DNA of 64,000 bases from Rhodospirillales bacterium URHD0017 (GTDB lineage Bacteria; Pseudomonadota; Alphaproteobacteria; Reyranellales; Reyranellaceae), in NCBI GenBank assembly GCA_900110395.1, contig FODP01000006.1, positions 230,821-294,820 of the forward strand. Reading direction: 5' to 3'. The notes under the pieces are model-generated. The model ran no database searches and was not told the DNA's origin. It saw only the letters and a list, made by a program, of their open reading frames with translations. Every line of letters starts with the position of its first letter. Within the stretch, counting starts at the first letter, position 1. The translations under genes were made by a program, and so were the position numbers. Positions 8,031 to 16,308 of the stretch are shown here, piece after piece.

Positions 8031-8930
8031 ATGGCGCGTTCCTCGTGGAAGGGCTACCTCAAGCTGTCGTTGGTCTCGTGCGCCGTCGCGCTCTACAACG
8101 CCTCGTCGGCGTCGGAGCGCGTGTCGTTCAACACGCTGAACCGCAAGACCGGCAACCGGCTGAAGCAGAACATGGTCGATTCGGTGAGCGGCGAGCCGGT
8201 CGATACGGCTGACCGCGTAAAAGGCTACCAGGTCAGCAAGGGCCAGTACGTCATGGTCGAGGACAGCGAGATCGAGGCGCTCAAGCTCGAAAGCACCCGG
8301 ACGATCGAGATCGAGACCTTCGTGCCGGTGGCCGAGATCGACGACATCTATCTCGACAGCCCCTACTACCTCGCCCCCGACGACAAGGTCGCCGAGGAGG
8401 CGTTCGCCGTCATCCGCGAGGCCATGACGCGCAAGAAGATGGCCGGCATCGGCCGCATCGTGCTCGCCCGCCGCGAGCGCATGCTGATGCTGCAGCCGCG
8501 CGACAAGGGCATGCTGGCGACGACCCTGCGCTATCCCTACGAGGTGCGCCAGGGCAGCGAGATCTTCAACGAGATCAGCGACGTCAAGCTGCCGGGCGAG
8601 ATGCTCGACATCGCCCAGGAGATCATCTCGCGCATGTCCGGCCACTTCGAGCCCGACAGCTTCAGCGACCGCTACGAGGAAGCGGTCGTCTCGATGCTGA
8701 AGGCCAAGCAGGCCGGCCAGACCTTCTCGGTGCCGGAGCCCAGCCAGCCGGCCAACGTCGTCAACATCATGGACGCGCTGAAGAAGAGCCTGCAGGTGGC
8801 AGGCGGCGACAGCGCCCTGCGCCGGCCGCGGGCGCCGTCGAAGAAGGCGGAGGAAGCGCCCGCGGCCAAGGAGTCCGCGCGCAAGCCGGCCGCGAAGAAA
8901 CCCGCCGCGCGCAAGGCGGCGCGCGGGTAG
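8031..8930 (+). CDS. ku: Ku protein, non-homologous end joining
   Basis: 299 residues. Typical bacterial Ku homodimer core: RSSWKGYLKLSLVSCAVALYNA at the N-terminus, FNTLNRKTGNRLKQ, VKGYQVSKGQYVMVEDSEIEAL, YLAPDDKVAEEAFAVIREAM, GIGRIVLARRERMLMLQPRDKGM and LRYPYEVR. The last about 45 residues are a Lys/Ala/Arg-rich tail (EEAPAAKESARKPAAKKPAARKAARG), the kind that bridges DNA and recruits LigD. It threads onto broken DNA ends. LigD is about 10 kb away on the same strand, and a MerR/TPR protein gene follows after 11 bp. Confidence 0.96.
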   Translation: MARSSWKGYLKLSLVSCAVALYNASSASERVSFNTLNRKTGNRLKQNMVDSVSGEPVDTADRVKGYQVSKGQYVMVEDSEIEALKLESTRTIEIETFVPVAEIDDIYLDSPYYLAPDDKVAEEAFAVIREAMTRKKMAGIGRIVLARRERMLMLQPRDKGMLATTLRYPYEVRQGSEIFNEISDVKLPGEMLDIAQEIISRMSGHFEPDSFSDRYEEAVVSMLKAKQAGQTFSVPEPSQPANVVNIMDALKKSLQVAGGDSALRRPRAPSKKAEEAPAAKESARKPAAKKPAARKAARG

Positions 8931-8941
8931 CGGCGGAGACC

Positions 8942-10099
8942 GTGCCCCTCGGCCATCATCAGCTCAGAGGGGAGACAGTCTTTCTCGTCGGCCGCATCCA
9001 GGGACTGACGCGGCGGCGCCTCGACATGCTGGTGAAGCTGCGCGAGGCAAAGCTCGCGACGCGGCCCGGCCGCAGCGTCAGCCTGATCGCCTTCGGCCAT
9101 TCGGCGTCGGCGCGCGCGCTCGACGACGGGCGCGTCGCCCTGCCGCCCGGCCTGCCGGCGACGGCGCCGCTGATCAGCGAGAACGTGCTGCGCCGCGCGC
9201 TCGGCCTGCTGCCGCCGCCGGACGACGTCGACCGCAGCATGGGCCGCGACGAGATCGAGCGGCTGGCCGGGCTGTCGCCCAACCTCCTCTCCTGCCTGGT
9301 GCTGTTCGACGTGCTGGAGCCGGTCGACGATCAATTCGCCTGGCGCGACCTCGTCGCCGCGCGCGAGGCGGCGCGTCTGCTGAAGCGCGGCGTGGCGATC
9401 GGCGACGTGCTGGAAGCGGCGGTGGCGCTGCGCCGGCGCGGCACCAACCTCGCCGAGGCGAGATTGACCGAAGGGCCCACGGGCGAGCTTCTGCGCCAGG
9501 TCGGCGGCCAGCTCGCCGAGTTCTCGGGCCAGCTCACCATGTTCGGCAAGGAGGGCCAGCAGAAGCCGCGCAGCATCGACGATCTTCTCGGCGAGGCCGA
9601 GGACGCCGAGCTCGCGGGCGACCACGCCGCGGCCGAGAGCCTCTACACCACGGCGATGCGCGCCGACACCGCCGATCCCGTGCTGCCCTTCAACCTCGGC
9701 AACGTCTTCCAGGCGCAAGGCCGCGGTCCGGAGGCCAAGGTGGCGTGGCAGATCGCGGTGGCGCGCGATCCCGCCTTCGCCGAGGCCTGGTACAACCTCG
9801 CCCTCGCGGCCGAGGACGAGGAGCAGAGCGACCTCGCCATCGCCGAATACCGCCGCGCCGTGAAGGCGCAGCCCGACTGGGGCGATGCGCACTTCAACCT
9901 GGCGCTGCTGCTCACCAAGGTCGAGCGCTGCGACGAGGCGCTGGCGGCGTGGCAGCGCTTCCTCGAGGTCGAGCCGTCGGGCCAGCACGCCGCCACCGCG
10001 CAGAAGGCGATCGCGCTCTGCCGCATGAAGATCCAGCAGGACAAGGCGGCCTCCTCCGCTCCTGCGGAGCTACGGCGGCCAGGACCTCCGGGAGCGTAG
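8942..10099 (+). CDS. Multi-domain protein: BRCT-like head, MerR-type helix-turn-helix, TPR repeats
   Basis: 385 residues from GTG 8942, with GGCGGAGA just upstream (tight spacing, so the start is uncertain). Residues about 10-60 (ETVFLVGRIQGLTRRRLDML ... GRSVSLIAFGHSA) look like a short BRCT-type fold. Residues about 95-165 (MGRDEIERLAGLSPNLLSCLVLFDVLEPVDDQFAWRDLVAAREAARLL) match the MerR DNA-binding pattern. Residues about 215-365 hold at least three TPR units (DPVLPFNLGNVFQAQGR, FAEAWYNLALAAEDEEQ, GDAHFNLALLLTKVERCDEAL). It follows Ku by 11 bp, so it is probably co-expressed. The last 14 codons lie inside a 27-bp-arm inverted repeat. MerR and TPR parts are fairly sure, the BRCT assignment is tentative. 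Confidence 0.75.
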   Translation: MPLGHHQLRGETVFLVGRIQGLTRRRLDMLVKLREAKLATRPGRSVSLIAFGHSASARALDDGRVALPPGLPATAPLISENVLRRALGLLPPPDDVDRSMGRDEIERLAGLSPNLLSCLVLFDVLEPVDDQFAWRDLVAAREAARLLKRGVAIGDVLEAAVALRRRGTNLAEARLTEGPTGELLRQVGGQLAEFSGQLTMFGKEGQQKPRSIDDLLGEAEDAELAGDHAAAESLYTTAMRADTADPVLPFNLGNVFQAQGRGPEAKVAWQIAVARDPAFAEAWYNLALAAEDEEQSDLAIAEYRRAVKAQPDWGDAHFNLALLLTKVERCDEALAAWQRFLEVEPSGQHAATAQKAIALCRMKIQQDKAASSAPAELRRPGPPGA

Positions 10100-10145
10100 G
10101 GGCCACGGCGAAAGCGGCCCTGGCCGCCGTAGCTCCGCAGGAGCG
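10057..10145. repeat. Perfect 27-bp inverted repeat overlapping a gene 3' end
   Basis: Arms at 10057-10083 and 10119-10145 are exact reverse complements; each arm also contains the near-palindrome CTCCTGCGGAG. The 35-bp loop is GC-rich. The left arm supplies the final codons and stop region of the TPR protein, and the right arm ends 10 bp before the stop of the convergent uspA gene, so the element may also terminate transcription from both sides. Confidence 0.95.
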
Positions 10146-10154
10146 AAGGCGGCG

Positions 10155-10607
10155 CTACCACACCACCAACACCGGCACGCTTCCATCCGCCAGGACCTGC
10201 GACGTCTGACTGCCCAACAGCAGCTTCCTGAGGCCGCGACGCCCATGAGAGGCCATGACGATCAGGTCGCAGCCTCGGGACTTTGCCGTTTCGATAATCG
10301 CCGTGGCCGGGTGCGCATTCGGGACATGCAAGAGTTCGGCAGACAGCCCGATCTGCGCCGCCATGGCTCGAGCTTCATCGAGCACCTTGCCCGCACTTTC
10401 CTTGCAGGCTGCGTCAAAGCGATCAAACTCTTCCTGCGAGGGAACCCATCCCGCGGCGACTCCGCCGCCATAGTCGACCGGCAGCGCTTCCGTCACGGTG
10501 ATGACTGTCGCTTTGGCGTTCAGGGCCTTTGCCAAGGCAATCCCATGCTCGACGCCTTTTCTCGCGACGTCCGATCCATCCGTGCTCATGAGAATATTGG
10601 CGTACAT
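10155..10607 (-). CDS. Universal stress protein, UspA family
   Basis: 150 residues from ATG 10607 (AAGGAGGCGCGA just upstream). Single Usp domain: MYANILMSTDGSDVARKGVEHGIALA at the N-terminus and DLIVMASHGRRGLRKLLLGSQTSQVL at the C-terminus, which holds the G-x2-G-x-G(S) ATP-binding loop. It follows a class III cyclase gene by 29 bp on the same strand and is likely in one operon with it. Usp proteins of this type bind ATP, and some bind cAMP, so a link with the cyclase is plausible but inferred. Confidence 0.93.
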   Translation of the reverse strand: MYANILMSTDGSDVARKGVEHGIALAKALNAKATVITVTEALPVDYGGGVAAGWVPSQEEFDRFDAACKESAGKVLDEARAMAAQIGLSAELLHVPNAHPATAIIETAKSRGCDLIVMASHGRRGLRKLLLGSQTSQVLADGSVPVLVVW

Positions 10608-10636
10608 TCGCGCCTCCTTGCTCGTCGAACCTCTTC

Positions 10637-11470
10637 TCACTCGCGACCCGTTCCGCGCTTGTCCTTTCCCTCCGGCCCAAGTCTGCGCCGATTGATTGTC
10701 CGCAGGATGACAATGAACAGCAATGCGGCGACCGGCCAATGGAACCAGATCCGGTGCAGGCCCGTGAACGCATTGATCACGACCAGAAAGCCCGCAATCG
10801 TCAGGGGCGTTGCAATGGCGCGGTCCGTCAGCCAATCGGAGATGACCTGCGTGAGCGTGGCCGGCTCGTGTCTCTCGCGGATCCGCGAAGCGCCGTCCTC
10901 CGAGGATGCCGTCGCATCCGCCCGGGCAGCGGGGCGTCCGACAGCTTCACCGGCCATGGCCACGCGATAGCTGGTCACGGGAGCAACATTCTTCACCTGT
11001 TGCTGACCGAGATAGTCGAAGCCAAGCGACAGCTTGTTGTGAACCTGATCGTAGACGGAGCGGGAGATGACGACGCCACCGGGCTCGGCGAGTTCGTGCA
11101 GTCGCGCCGCGATGTTGACCCCGTCGCCATAGATGTCGGAGCCATCCACCATCACATCGCCCAGATTGATGCCGATGCGAAATCGCATGCGCTCGACGTG
11201 CGGCGGGTCCGACTCCTGGCTGGAGATTTCCTTCTGGATCTCGACCGCACACTGCACGGCCTCGACAACGCTGGCGAACTCGGCGATCACGGCATCGCCC
11301 CAGGTATTCACGATCCGCCCGTCATGGCGTTCCACCAATCCCGCCATGGCGGTGCGGTAGCGGCGCAGCGTCGCCAACGTTCCCGTCTCGTCAGCTTCCA
11401 TGAGGCGGGAGTATCCATGCACATCGGCGCACAGCACCGTGGTCAGCCGCCGCTTTACCTGGTCGGTCAT
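10637..11470 (-). CDS. Class III adenylate/guanylate cyclase with C-terminal 2TM domain
   Basis: 277 residues. The catalytic domain (1-170) has both metal aspartates: D16 in LCADVHGYS and D59 in NTWGDAVIAEF, and the transition-state Asn/Arg pair in YGDGVNIAARL. The C-terminal part (about 205-265: ITDRAIATPLTIAGFLVVINAF and IWFHWPVAALLFIVILRTI) is a two-helix membrane domain of the 2TM family, so the enzyme is probably membrane-tethered with a cytoplasmic catalytic head. Class III enzymes act as dimers; whether ATP or GTP is used cannot be decided here. Upstream of uspA on the same strand. Confidence 0.88.
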   Translation of the reverse strand: MTDQVKRRLTTVLCADVHGYSRLMEADETGTLATLRRYRTAMAGLVERHDGRIVNTWGDAVIAEFASVVEAVQCAVEIQKEISSQESDPPHVERMRFRIGINLGDVMVDGSDIYGDGVNIAARLHELAEPGGVVISRSVYDQVHNKLSLGFDYLGQQQVKNVAPVTSYRVAMAGEAVGRPAARADATASSEDGASRIRERHEPATLTQVISDWLTDRAIATPLTIAGFLVVINAFTGLHRIWFHWPVAALLFIVILRTINRRRLGPEGKDKRGTGRE

Positions 11471-11573
11471 CGCCCAGTCTCATCCGTCGCAAAAGGCATG
11501 AAGCATCGACTCCAGCACTGCCACCGTGCGACTACAGCCGCGCGAGGGCCGGTCCGAGGAAGCGCACGGGCAA

Positions 11574-12320
11574 TCAGGTCGCGTAGTCGGGGCTTTCGCG
11601 GTCGAGGCGGCGCCGCAGCGCGGCCCAGGGGCGCTGGCCCTTGCTCTCGAAGCTGCCGAACTGCTGGGCGGTGTGCTCGGCCACGGCGGCCGGCGGCACC
11701 ACGACCTTCTGGCCGCCCTGGGTGGCGGCGACCTGCAGACGGCAGGCCTGCTCGAGATAGTACATTTCGTAGAAGGCGTCGCCGACGGTGCGGCCCGTGG
11801 TCAAGAGGCCGTGATGGCGCAGGATCATGGCGTTGTTGGGCCCAAGATCGCGCACCAGCCGGTCGCGCTCGTCGAGATCGAGCGCGATGCCTTCATAGTC
11901 GTGGTAGCTGGTGCGGCCGAAGAACTGCATCGACATCTGGTTCAAGGGCAGCAGGCCCTGCTCCTGCGCCGCCACCGCCATGCCCGCCGTGGTGTGGCTG
12001 TGCATGACGCACTGCGCGTCGTCGCGCGCCATGTGGACCGCCGAATGGATGGTGAAGCCGGCATTGTTGATGCGGGCCTCGTCGAGCGGCTCGATGGCGT
12101 GGCCTTCGGGATCGACCGCGATCAGGCTCGACGCCGTGATCTCGTCGAACAGGTGACCGAACGGGTTGAGCAGGAAGCGATGGTCCTCGCCCGGCAGGCG
12201 CACCGACAGGTGCGTGAAGATCAGGTCGTCCATGCCGAAATGGGCAAACAGGCGGTAGGCCGCCGCGAGGTCGCAGCGCAGCTCCCATTCGCGGGGATCG
12301 ATGTTGCGTCGGTCGGTCAT
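11574..12320 (-). CDS. Class II aldolase/adducin family protein
   Basis: 248 residues from ATG 12320 (GTGAGGACA upstream; a GTG 12 bp earlier is possible). Family marks: THLSVRLPG, LLNPFGHLFDEITAS, CVMHSHTTAGMAVAA (zinc-binding HSH), LGPNNAMILRHHGLLTTGRTVGDAF (second metal His pair). Members are zinc-dependent L-fuculose-phosphate-type aldolases or decarboxylases, but many long-form members like this one have unknown substrates. It stands divergent to the 3-hydroxyanthranilate dioxygenase gene across 114 bp. Confidence 0.9.
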   Translation of the reverse strand: MTDRRNIDPREWELRCDLAAAYRLFAHFGMDDLIFTHLSVRLPGEDHRFLLNPFGHLFDEITASSLIAVDPEGHAIEPLDEARINNAGFTIHSAVHMARDDAQCVMHSHTTAGMAVAAQEQGLLPLNQMSMQFFGRTSYHDYEGIALDLDERDRLVRDLGPNNAMILRHHGLLTTGRTVGDAFYEMYYLEQACRLQVAATQGGQKVVVPPAAVAEHTAQQFGSFESKGQRPWAALRRRLDRESPDYAT

Positions 12321-12434
12321 TGTCCTCACCACCGGTCGGTCGGGCGATGATAGACGGCTGATGGCCCGCGCGCCATGCTGCGGGCGCCATCATTGCCGGG
12401 CACAAGCCGGCCCGGCGCAAGGCGGAGGATGACG

Positions 12435-12968
12435 ATGAAGCAGCTTCCGGTAGTCGACCTCGAAGCCATCACCAGGGAGCTCGCCGAGAGCGGCATGCGC
12501 GTCAAGGTGCTGTGGCAGGAGGGAGGCTCACTCGCCTTCGTTGCCCGTGGGCGCGAATATCGCAGCGAGTTTCACATCAACGCCAGCGACGAAGTCACCT
12601 ACATGATCAAGGGGCGGATGGATCTTCATTACCGCACGCCGGACGGCAAGGAAGAGATCGCCGTCCTGCACGCCGGATCGACCAACTGGATGCCGCCGGG
12701 CGTGCCGCATTCGCCGCGCTTTCCGCCGGATGCCTTTGCGCTGATCGTCGAGCGCGAGCGGCAGGCCGGCGAGATCGACAAGTTCCATTGGTATTGCCAG
12801 AGCTGCGGCACCTTCCTTCACGAGGAGACCTTCGTGGTCAGCGACTATCGTGCAGATCCGGTGTCGCAGGCCTACCGGCGCTTCTTCGACAACGAGCAGG
12901 CGCGAACCTGCAAGACGTGCGGCACGGTGATGCCGAACGCGATGGCGGCACCACAGACGGCGAGCTGA
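12435..12968 (+). CDS. 3-hydroxyanthranilate 3,4-dioxygenase
   Basis: 177 residues from ATG 12435 (GGAGG 6 bases upstream; an ATG at 12429 overlaps this site). Cupin fold: SEFHINASDEVTYMIKGRMDLHYRTPDG carries the His and Glu iron ligands, and PPGVPHSPRFPPD the third His. The C-terminus has two CxxC pairs (YCQSCG and CKTCG) forming the rubredoxin-like iron site typical of bacterial enzymes. It opens 3-hydroxyanthranilate to 2-amino-3-carboxymuconate semialdehyde (kynurenine route to quinolinate/NAD or to catabolism). No other kynurenine genes are in view. Confidence 0.93.
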   Translation: MKQLPVVDLEAITRELAESGMRVKVLWQEGGSLAFVARGREYRSEFHINASDEVTYMIKGRMDLHYRTPDGKEEIAVLHAGSTNWMPPGVPHSPRFPPDAFALIVERERQAGEIDKFHWYCQSCGTFLHEETFVVSDYRADPVSQAYRRFFDNEQARTCKTCGTVMPNAMAAPQTAS

Positions 12969-12994
12969 ACCGGCACAAGCTCGAGAACGAAGCC

Positions 12995-13381
12995 CTACTT
13001 CAGCGCCGCGCCCGCCGGCGGTCCGCCCTCGAGATACTGCGTCGCCATGTGCGCGCCCTGCCGCGGCAGAAAGGCGATGAAGCGCGCGCCCTCGGGGCTG
13101 ACCACGGTGAAGGCATGCGGCCTGCGGGCGGGAATGGAGATCGTCTGATCCTTGCCGACCATTAAACGGGCGTCGCCGATCAGCAGATCAAGCGTTCCCT
13201 CGAGGACGACGATCACCTCGTCGACTTCCTCGTGGAAGTGCAGCGGCGCGCCGGCGCCCTTTTCCAGCACGCCGAGGCTGGAACTCACCGAAACGCCCTC
13301 GGCCTCGCCGGCCAGGACATAGTTGCGATAGCCCGGACGCCACGGGATCTCCCGCGCCTCCGCGTTCTTCACCACTGGCAT
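12995..13381 (-). CDS. Small cupin-domain protein
   Basis: 128 residues from ATG 13381, preceded by AGGAGGCCGAC. A single conserved cupin barrel: GAPLHFHEEVDEVIVVLEGTLDLLIGD (metal-site H-x-H-x4-E pattern) and ISIPARRPHAFTVVSPEGARFIAFL. The metal ligands are intact, so it can bind a metal; function not known. It faces an alpha/beta hydrolase gene divergently, with a 60-bp shared upstream region that holds a small palindrome. Confidence 0.88.
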   Translation of the reverse strand: MPVVKNAEAREIPWRPGYRNYVLAGEAEGVSVSSSLGVLEKGAGAPLHFHEEVDEVIVVLEGTLDLLIGDARLMVGKDQTISIPARRPHAFTVVSPEGARFIAFLPRQGAHMATQYLEGGPPAGAALK

Positions 13382-13407
13382 GTCGGCCTCCTGTGATGCG
13401 GAAATCA

Positions 13408-13423
13408 TCGACAGTATAGTCGA
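13408..13423. promoter_or_regulatory. Candidate operator palindrome between cupin and hydrolase genes
   Basis: TCGAC-AGTATA-GTCGA, a 5-bp inverted repeat with a 6-bp A/T-rich spacer, lies in the only 60 bp shared by two divergent genes. It could serve as a regulator site; no regulator gene is adjacent, and the short arms make this weak evidence. Confidence 0.3.
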
Positions 13424-13441
13424 CACCCGAGGAGAACGCCC

Positions 13442-14395
13442 ATGACATCTCGAATCGATCCCGACCTGGAGAAGATCCTGCCGCTGCTGCCGCTACGGGA
13501 CGCAGCGACGCTCACGCCCAAGCGGGCGCGAGACGAACTGGTAGCGCTGGCCGAATCGCGCAAGGACGTGCCGCTGCCCGAGTTGGCGAGGGCCGAGGAC
13601 ATCACGGTCGATGGCGCCGCCGGCCCAATCGCCGCGCGGCTGTACGCGACCGGCAAGACGCCGGCGCCGACAATCGTCTACTTCCATGGCGGCGGCTGGG
13701 TCGCGGGCGACCTCTTCACGCACGAGCGCCAGGCGCGAACCCTGGCGCTCGAGGCCGACGCCGTTGTCGTCAGCGTCGACTACCGCCGGCCGCCCGAGAC
13801 GCCGTTTCCCGGTGCCTTCGAGGATTGCCTGGCGGCGACCAAGTGGGCGGCGGCGAACGTGAGCAAGCTCGGCGGCGATGCGGCGCGGCTTGCCGTGGCC
13901 GGCGACAGCGCCGGCGGCAACCTCGCCGCTGCCGTCGCGCAGGCCTGCCGCAACGGCGGGCCCCGCCTCGCCGCACAGCTCCTGATCTATCCGGCCACCG
14001 ATCTTGCCGGCAATTACGGCTCAGCCGCGGAGAATGCCAGGTTTCCGTCACGCCAGCAGAACGCCGAGGGTTATTTCCTGACCGGCGATGCCATGCGCTT
14101 CTTCGCCGGCCATTACCTGCCGCGGCTGAAGGACGGCGAGGATCCGCGCGCCTCGCCCTTGCGCAACGGCAATCTCGCGGGCCTGCCGCCCGCGGTGATC
14201 ACCACCGCCGAGTTCGACCCGCTGCGCGACGAGGGCGAAGCCTATGCCGAGGCGCTGAAGCGGGCCGGCGTGGAAGTCGCCTATTTCCGCGAGGCCGGCA
14301 TGGTGCACGGCTATTTCGGCATGGGCGCGGCGTCGAAGGCGGCGGAGGCGGCGCGCCAGCGCGCCACGGCGGCGTTCAAGGCGATGCTGGGCTGA
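13442..14395 (+). CDS. Alpha/beta hydrolase, hormone-sensitive-lipase (family IV) type
   Basis: 317 residues. RBS GAGGAGAACGCC precedes ATG 13442. Oxyanion-hole motif YFHGGGWVAGDL, nucleophile elbow GDSAGGNLAAAV, acid residue in TTAEFDPLRDEGEAYAEAL and catalytic His in MVHGYFGM define the bacterial HSL family of esterases, usually active on short acyl esters. Length is normal (about 310). Divergent from a cupin gene; no further pathway context. Confidence 0.93.
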   Translation: MTSRIDPDLEKILPLLPLRDAATLTPKRARDELVALAESRKDVPLPELARAEDITVDGAAGPIAARLYATGKTPAPTIVYFHGGGWVAGDLFTHERQARTLALEADAVVVSVDYRRPPETPFPGAFEDCLAATKWAAANVSKLGGDAARLAVAGDSAGGNLAAAVAQACRNGGPRLAAQLLIYPATDLAGNYGSAAENARFPSRQQNAEGYFLTGDAMRFFAGHYLPRLKDGEDPRASPLRNGNLAGLPPAVITTAEFDPLRDEGEAYAEALKRAGVEVAYFREAGMVHGYFGMGAASKAAEAARQRATAAFKAMLG

Positions 14396-14404
14396 TCGTT
14401 GCCG

Positions 14405-15478
14405 CTAGGCGTCAACGAGGCCCTTGAGCTTGTCGATCTTTTCCCCGACGTCGCCGAACCCCAGATAGCCGATGGCTCCGGAAACACCCACGTTCGGAGA
14501 GCCGTTATTGATCCCTATCATGCCGACCATCGAGTGACAGGACGAGGCCACTATTGCGGGCACGGCAACGACTCCATAACCGCCGGTCAGCACGGTGGCG
14601 CCGTATGCATAAACCAGGCCCGACCCCACGCTCAGCAGCATGATCGTCCCGTATCCCCCCGGGTTGACGCCGGACACGAACACGCCCTGATAGATGAGAC
14701 AAAAGCCGGTTATGTCGTTCAGCGTCAGGGCATCCCTGCCGTAAAGCCGGTTGCGAATGATTGAGCCCACGGAGGGCATGTCCGTGGTCGAACGTTCGGC
14801 TGCCGCCGGGATCGGGCTCAGGCCCACGCCGATTGCGGCATAGTTGAGCTTCATCACCGTTCTGTTCGACGTCTCCTCCAGGTGGAGCACGCCTGCTGTC
14901 ACGCCGCCCTTCGACAGCGAGATGCTCACGCCTTCGGACGTCTTGAACCGGTAACCAAATTCGATGAACTCGGGAATGGGGTCATCGGGCACCGGGATGT
15001 CCCAGATGGGCACGACGGGATCCGGTTTCGGGTCTCGCAGCACCTTCGTCCTGCCCGGCGGCACCGTGCCCGTCCGCAGCATCAGCAGCCGTTCGGTGTT
15101 GGCGCCGACCCAGCCGTCGGCCTTCACCTTTTCATGCATGGCCTGGAAATCCTTGACCGCCTGTTCGGTATGCGCCCCCCAGATGCCGTCGGCGACGATG
15201 GGCTTGCCCTTGGTCTTGACGCCTTCGCCGGAAATCAGCAGGGCGGTCTGTATCCAGCGAACGTAGCCCGCATGCTTCCGGTTGGCCTTGATGAGGGCGT
15301 CCTGCGTCGGCCGGTCGACCTGGGCGTGCACGACAAGCTTCTGCTTCATCTGGAACGTGATCAGCCAGCTCCGGTAGTCGGGGAAGATGTTGGCGTCATC
15401 GGCCAGGGAGGCGCCGAGCAGCCGGTTCAGCGATCCCTTCACCCAGCGGATGTATTCAGACTTCGTGGGCTTCGCCAT
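14405..15478 (-). CDS. Peptidoglycan-binding-domain protein with glycine-rich hydrophobic C-terminus
   Basis: 357 residues from ATG 15478 (GGAGGAGGACGACG upstream). Two tandem PG-binding-like helical modules: residues about 5-65 (YIRWVKGSLNRLLGASL ... QVDRPTQDALIKANR, degenerate) and 68-135 (YVRWIQTALLISGEG ... DGIWGAHTEQAVKDFQAMHEKVKADGWVG, canonical). A Pro/Asp-rich linker follows, then about 180 residues rich in Gly, Ala and Val with hydrophobic stretches (YGTIMLLSVGSGLVYAYGATVL, YGVVAVPAIVASS). No signal peptide is visible, so export would need another route. The C-terminal half matches nothing I recognise. Confidence 0.75.
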   Translation of the reverse strand: MAKPTKSEYIRWVKGSLNRLLGASLADDANIFPDYRSWLITFQMKQKLVVHAQVDRPTQDALIKANRKHAGYVRWIQTALLISGEGVKTKGKPIVADGIWGAHTEQAVKDFQAMHEKVKADGWVGANTERLLMLRTGTVPPGRTKVLRDPKPDPVVPIWDIPVPDDPIPEFIEFGYRFKTSEGVSISLSKGGVTAGVLHLEETSNRTVMKLNYAAIGVGLSPIPAAAERSTTDMPSVGSIIRNRLYGRDALTLNDITGFCLIYQGVFVSGVNPGGYGTIMLLSVGSGLVYAYGATVLTGGYGVVAVPAIVASSCHSMVGMIGINNGSPNVGVSGAIGYLGFGDVGEKIDKLKGLVDA

Positions 15479-15654
15479 CGTCGTCCTCCTCCATGGGTTG
15501 CAGATCCATTGTGCGCGTTCGCCCCCCTCGCCCTCCATCATCCAGAAGTACTGGTTGGATGACGTCCGTCACAAATCGGCCTCATGCTTTCGTCCTGGGA
15601 CCGACGTGCACTTGCCGCCGAGCGAGCTTGCGCGACCTGCAACCGGTCTTTGCG

Positions 15655-16308
15655 ATGAAGATCCTTGTCGTCGACGATCACGTGCTGATCCGCGAAGCCT
15701 TGCGCGGCCTGTTCAAGGAGCTGAGGCCCGAGGCCACGGTGCTCGAGGCGCCCGATGCGGCGCGCACGATGCAGCTGCTCGCCGAGCAACCCGACATCGC
15801 CTTGGTCCTGCTCGATCTCAGCCTGCCCGACCGAGACGGCCTCGCCCTGCTCGCGGAGGTGCACGGCCGCCATCCGGGCATCCCGGTGGTCGTGCTGTCA
15901 GGCTTTGCCGATCGCGCCAACGTCGTGCGGGCGCTCGACCATGGCGCCCTCGGCTTCATCCCGAAATCGGCCGGCCGCGAGGTGATGACCAGCGCGCTCA
16001 GCCTGGTGTTCTCCGGCGGCGTCTACATCCCGCCCGAGATTCTCGGCCCCGGGCCGAACGCGGGCAGGGCCAAGGCAACGCCGGGCGACCTCGGGCTGAC
16101 CGAACGCCAGGTCGACGTGCTGGCGCTGATGATGCAAGGCAAGAGCAACAAGGCGATCTGCCGGCGGCTCGACCTCGCTGAACCGACGGTCAAGAACCAC
16201 GTCACCGCCATCCTCAAGGCGTTGGGCGTTTCGAACCGAACCGAGGCGGTGCTGGCCGTGTCGGCGCGGGGCTGGCAGTTCAGCGGGCGGCACGCAGGAG
16301 CCGATTGA
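15655..16308 (+). CDS. LuxR/NarL-family response regulator
   Basis: 217 residues from ATG 15655 (MKILVVDDHVLIREAL); no strong ribosome site, but the receiver domain begins exactly here. Receiver 1-120 with D7/D8 and phospho-acceptor D54 in LVLLDLSLPDRDG; HTH 145-205 (LTERQVDVLALMMQGKSNKAICRRLDLAEPTVKNHVTAILKALGV). It overlaps the 3' end of the convergent hybrid kinase gene by 29 bp; this tail-to-tail pairing suggests a cognate two-component system. Confidence 0.93.
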   Translation: MKILVVDDHVLIREALRGLFKELRPEATVLEAPDAARTMQLLAEQPDIALVLLDLSLPDRDGLALLAEVHGRHPGIPVVVLSGFADRANVVRALDHGALGFIPKSAGREVMTSALSLVFSGGVYIPPEILGPGPNAGRAKATPGDLGLTERQVDVLALMMQGKSNKAICRRLDLAEPTVKNHVTAILKALGVSNRTEAVLAVSARGWQFSGRHAGAD

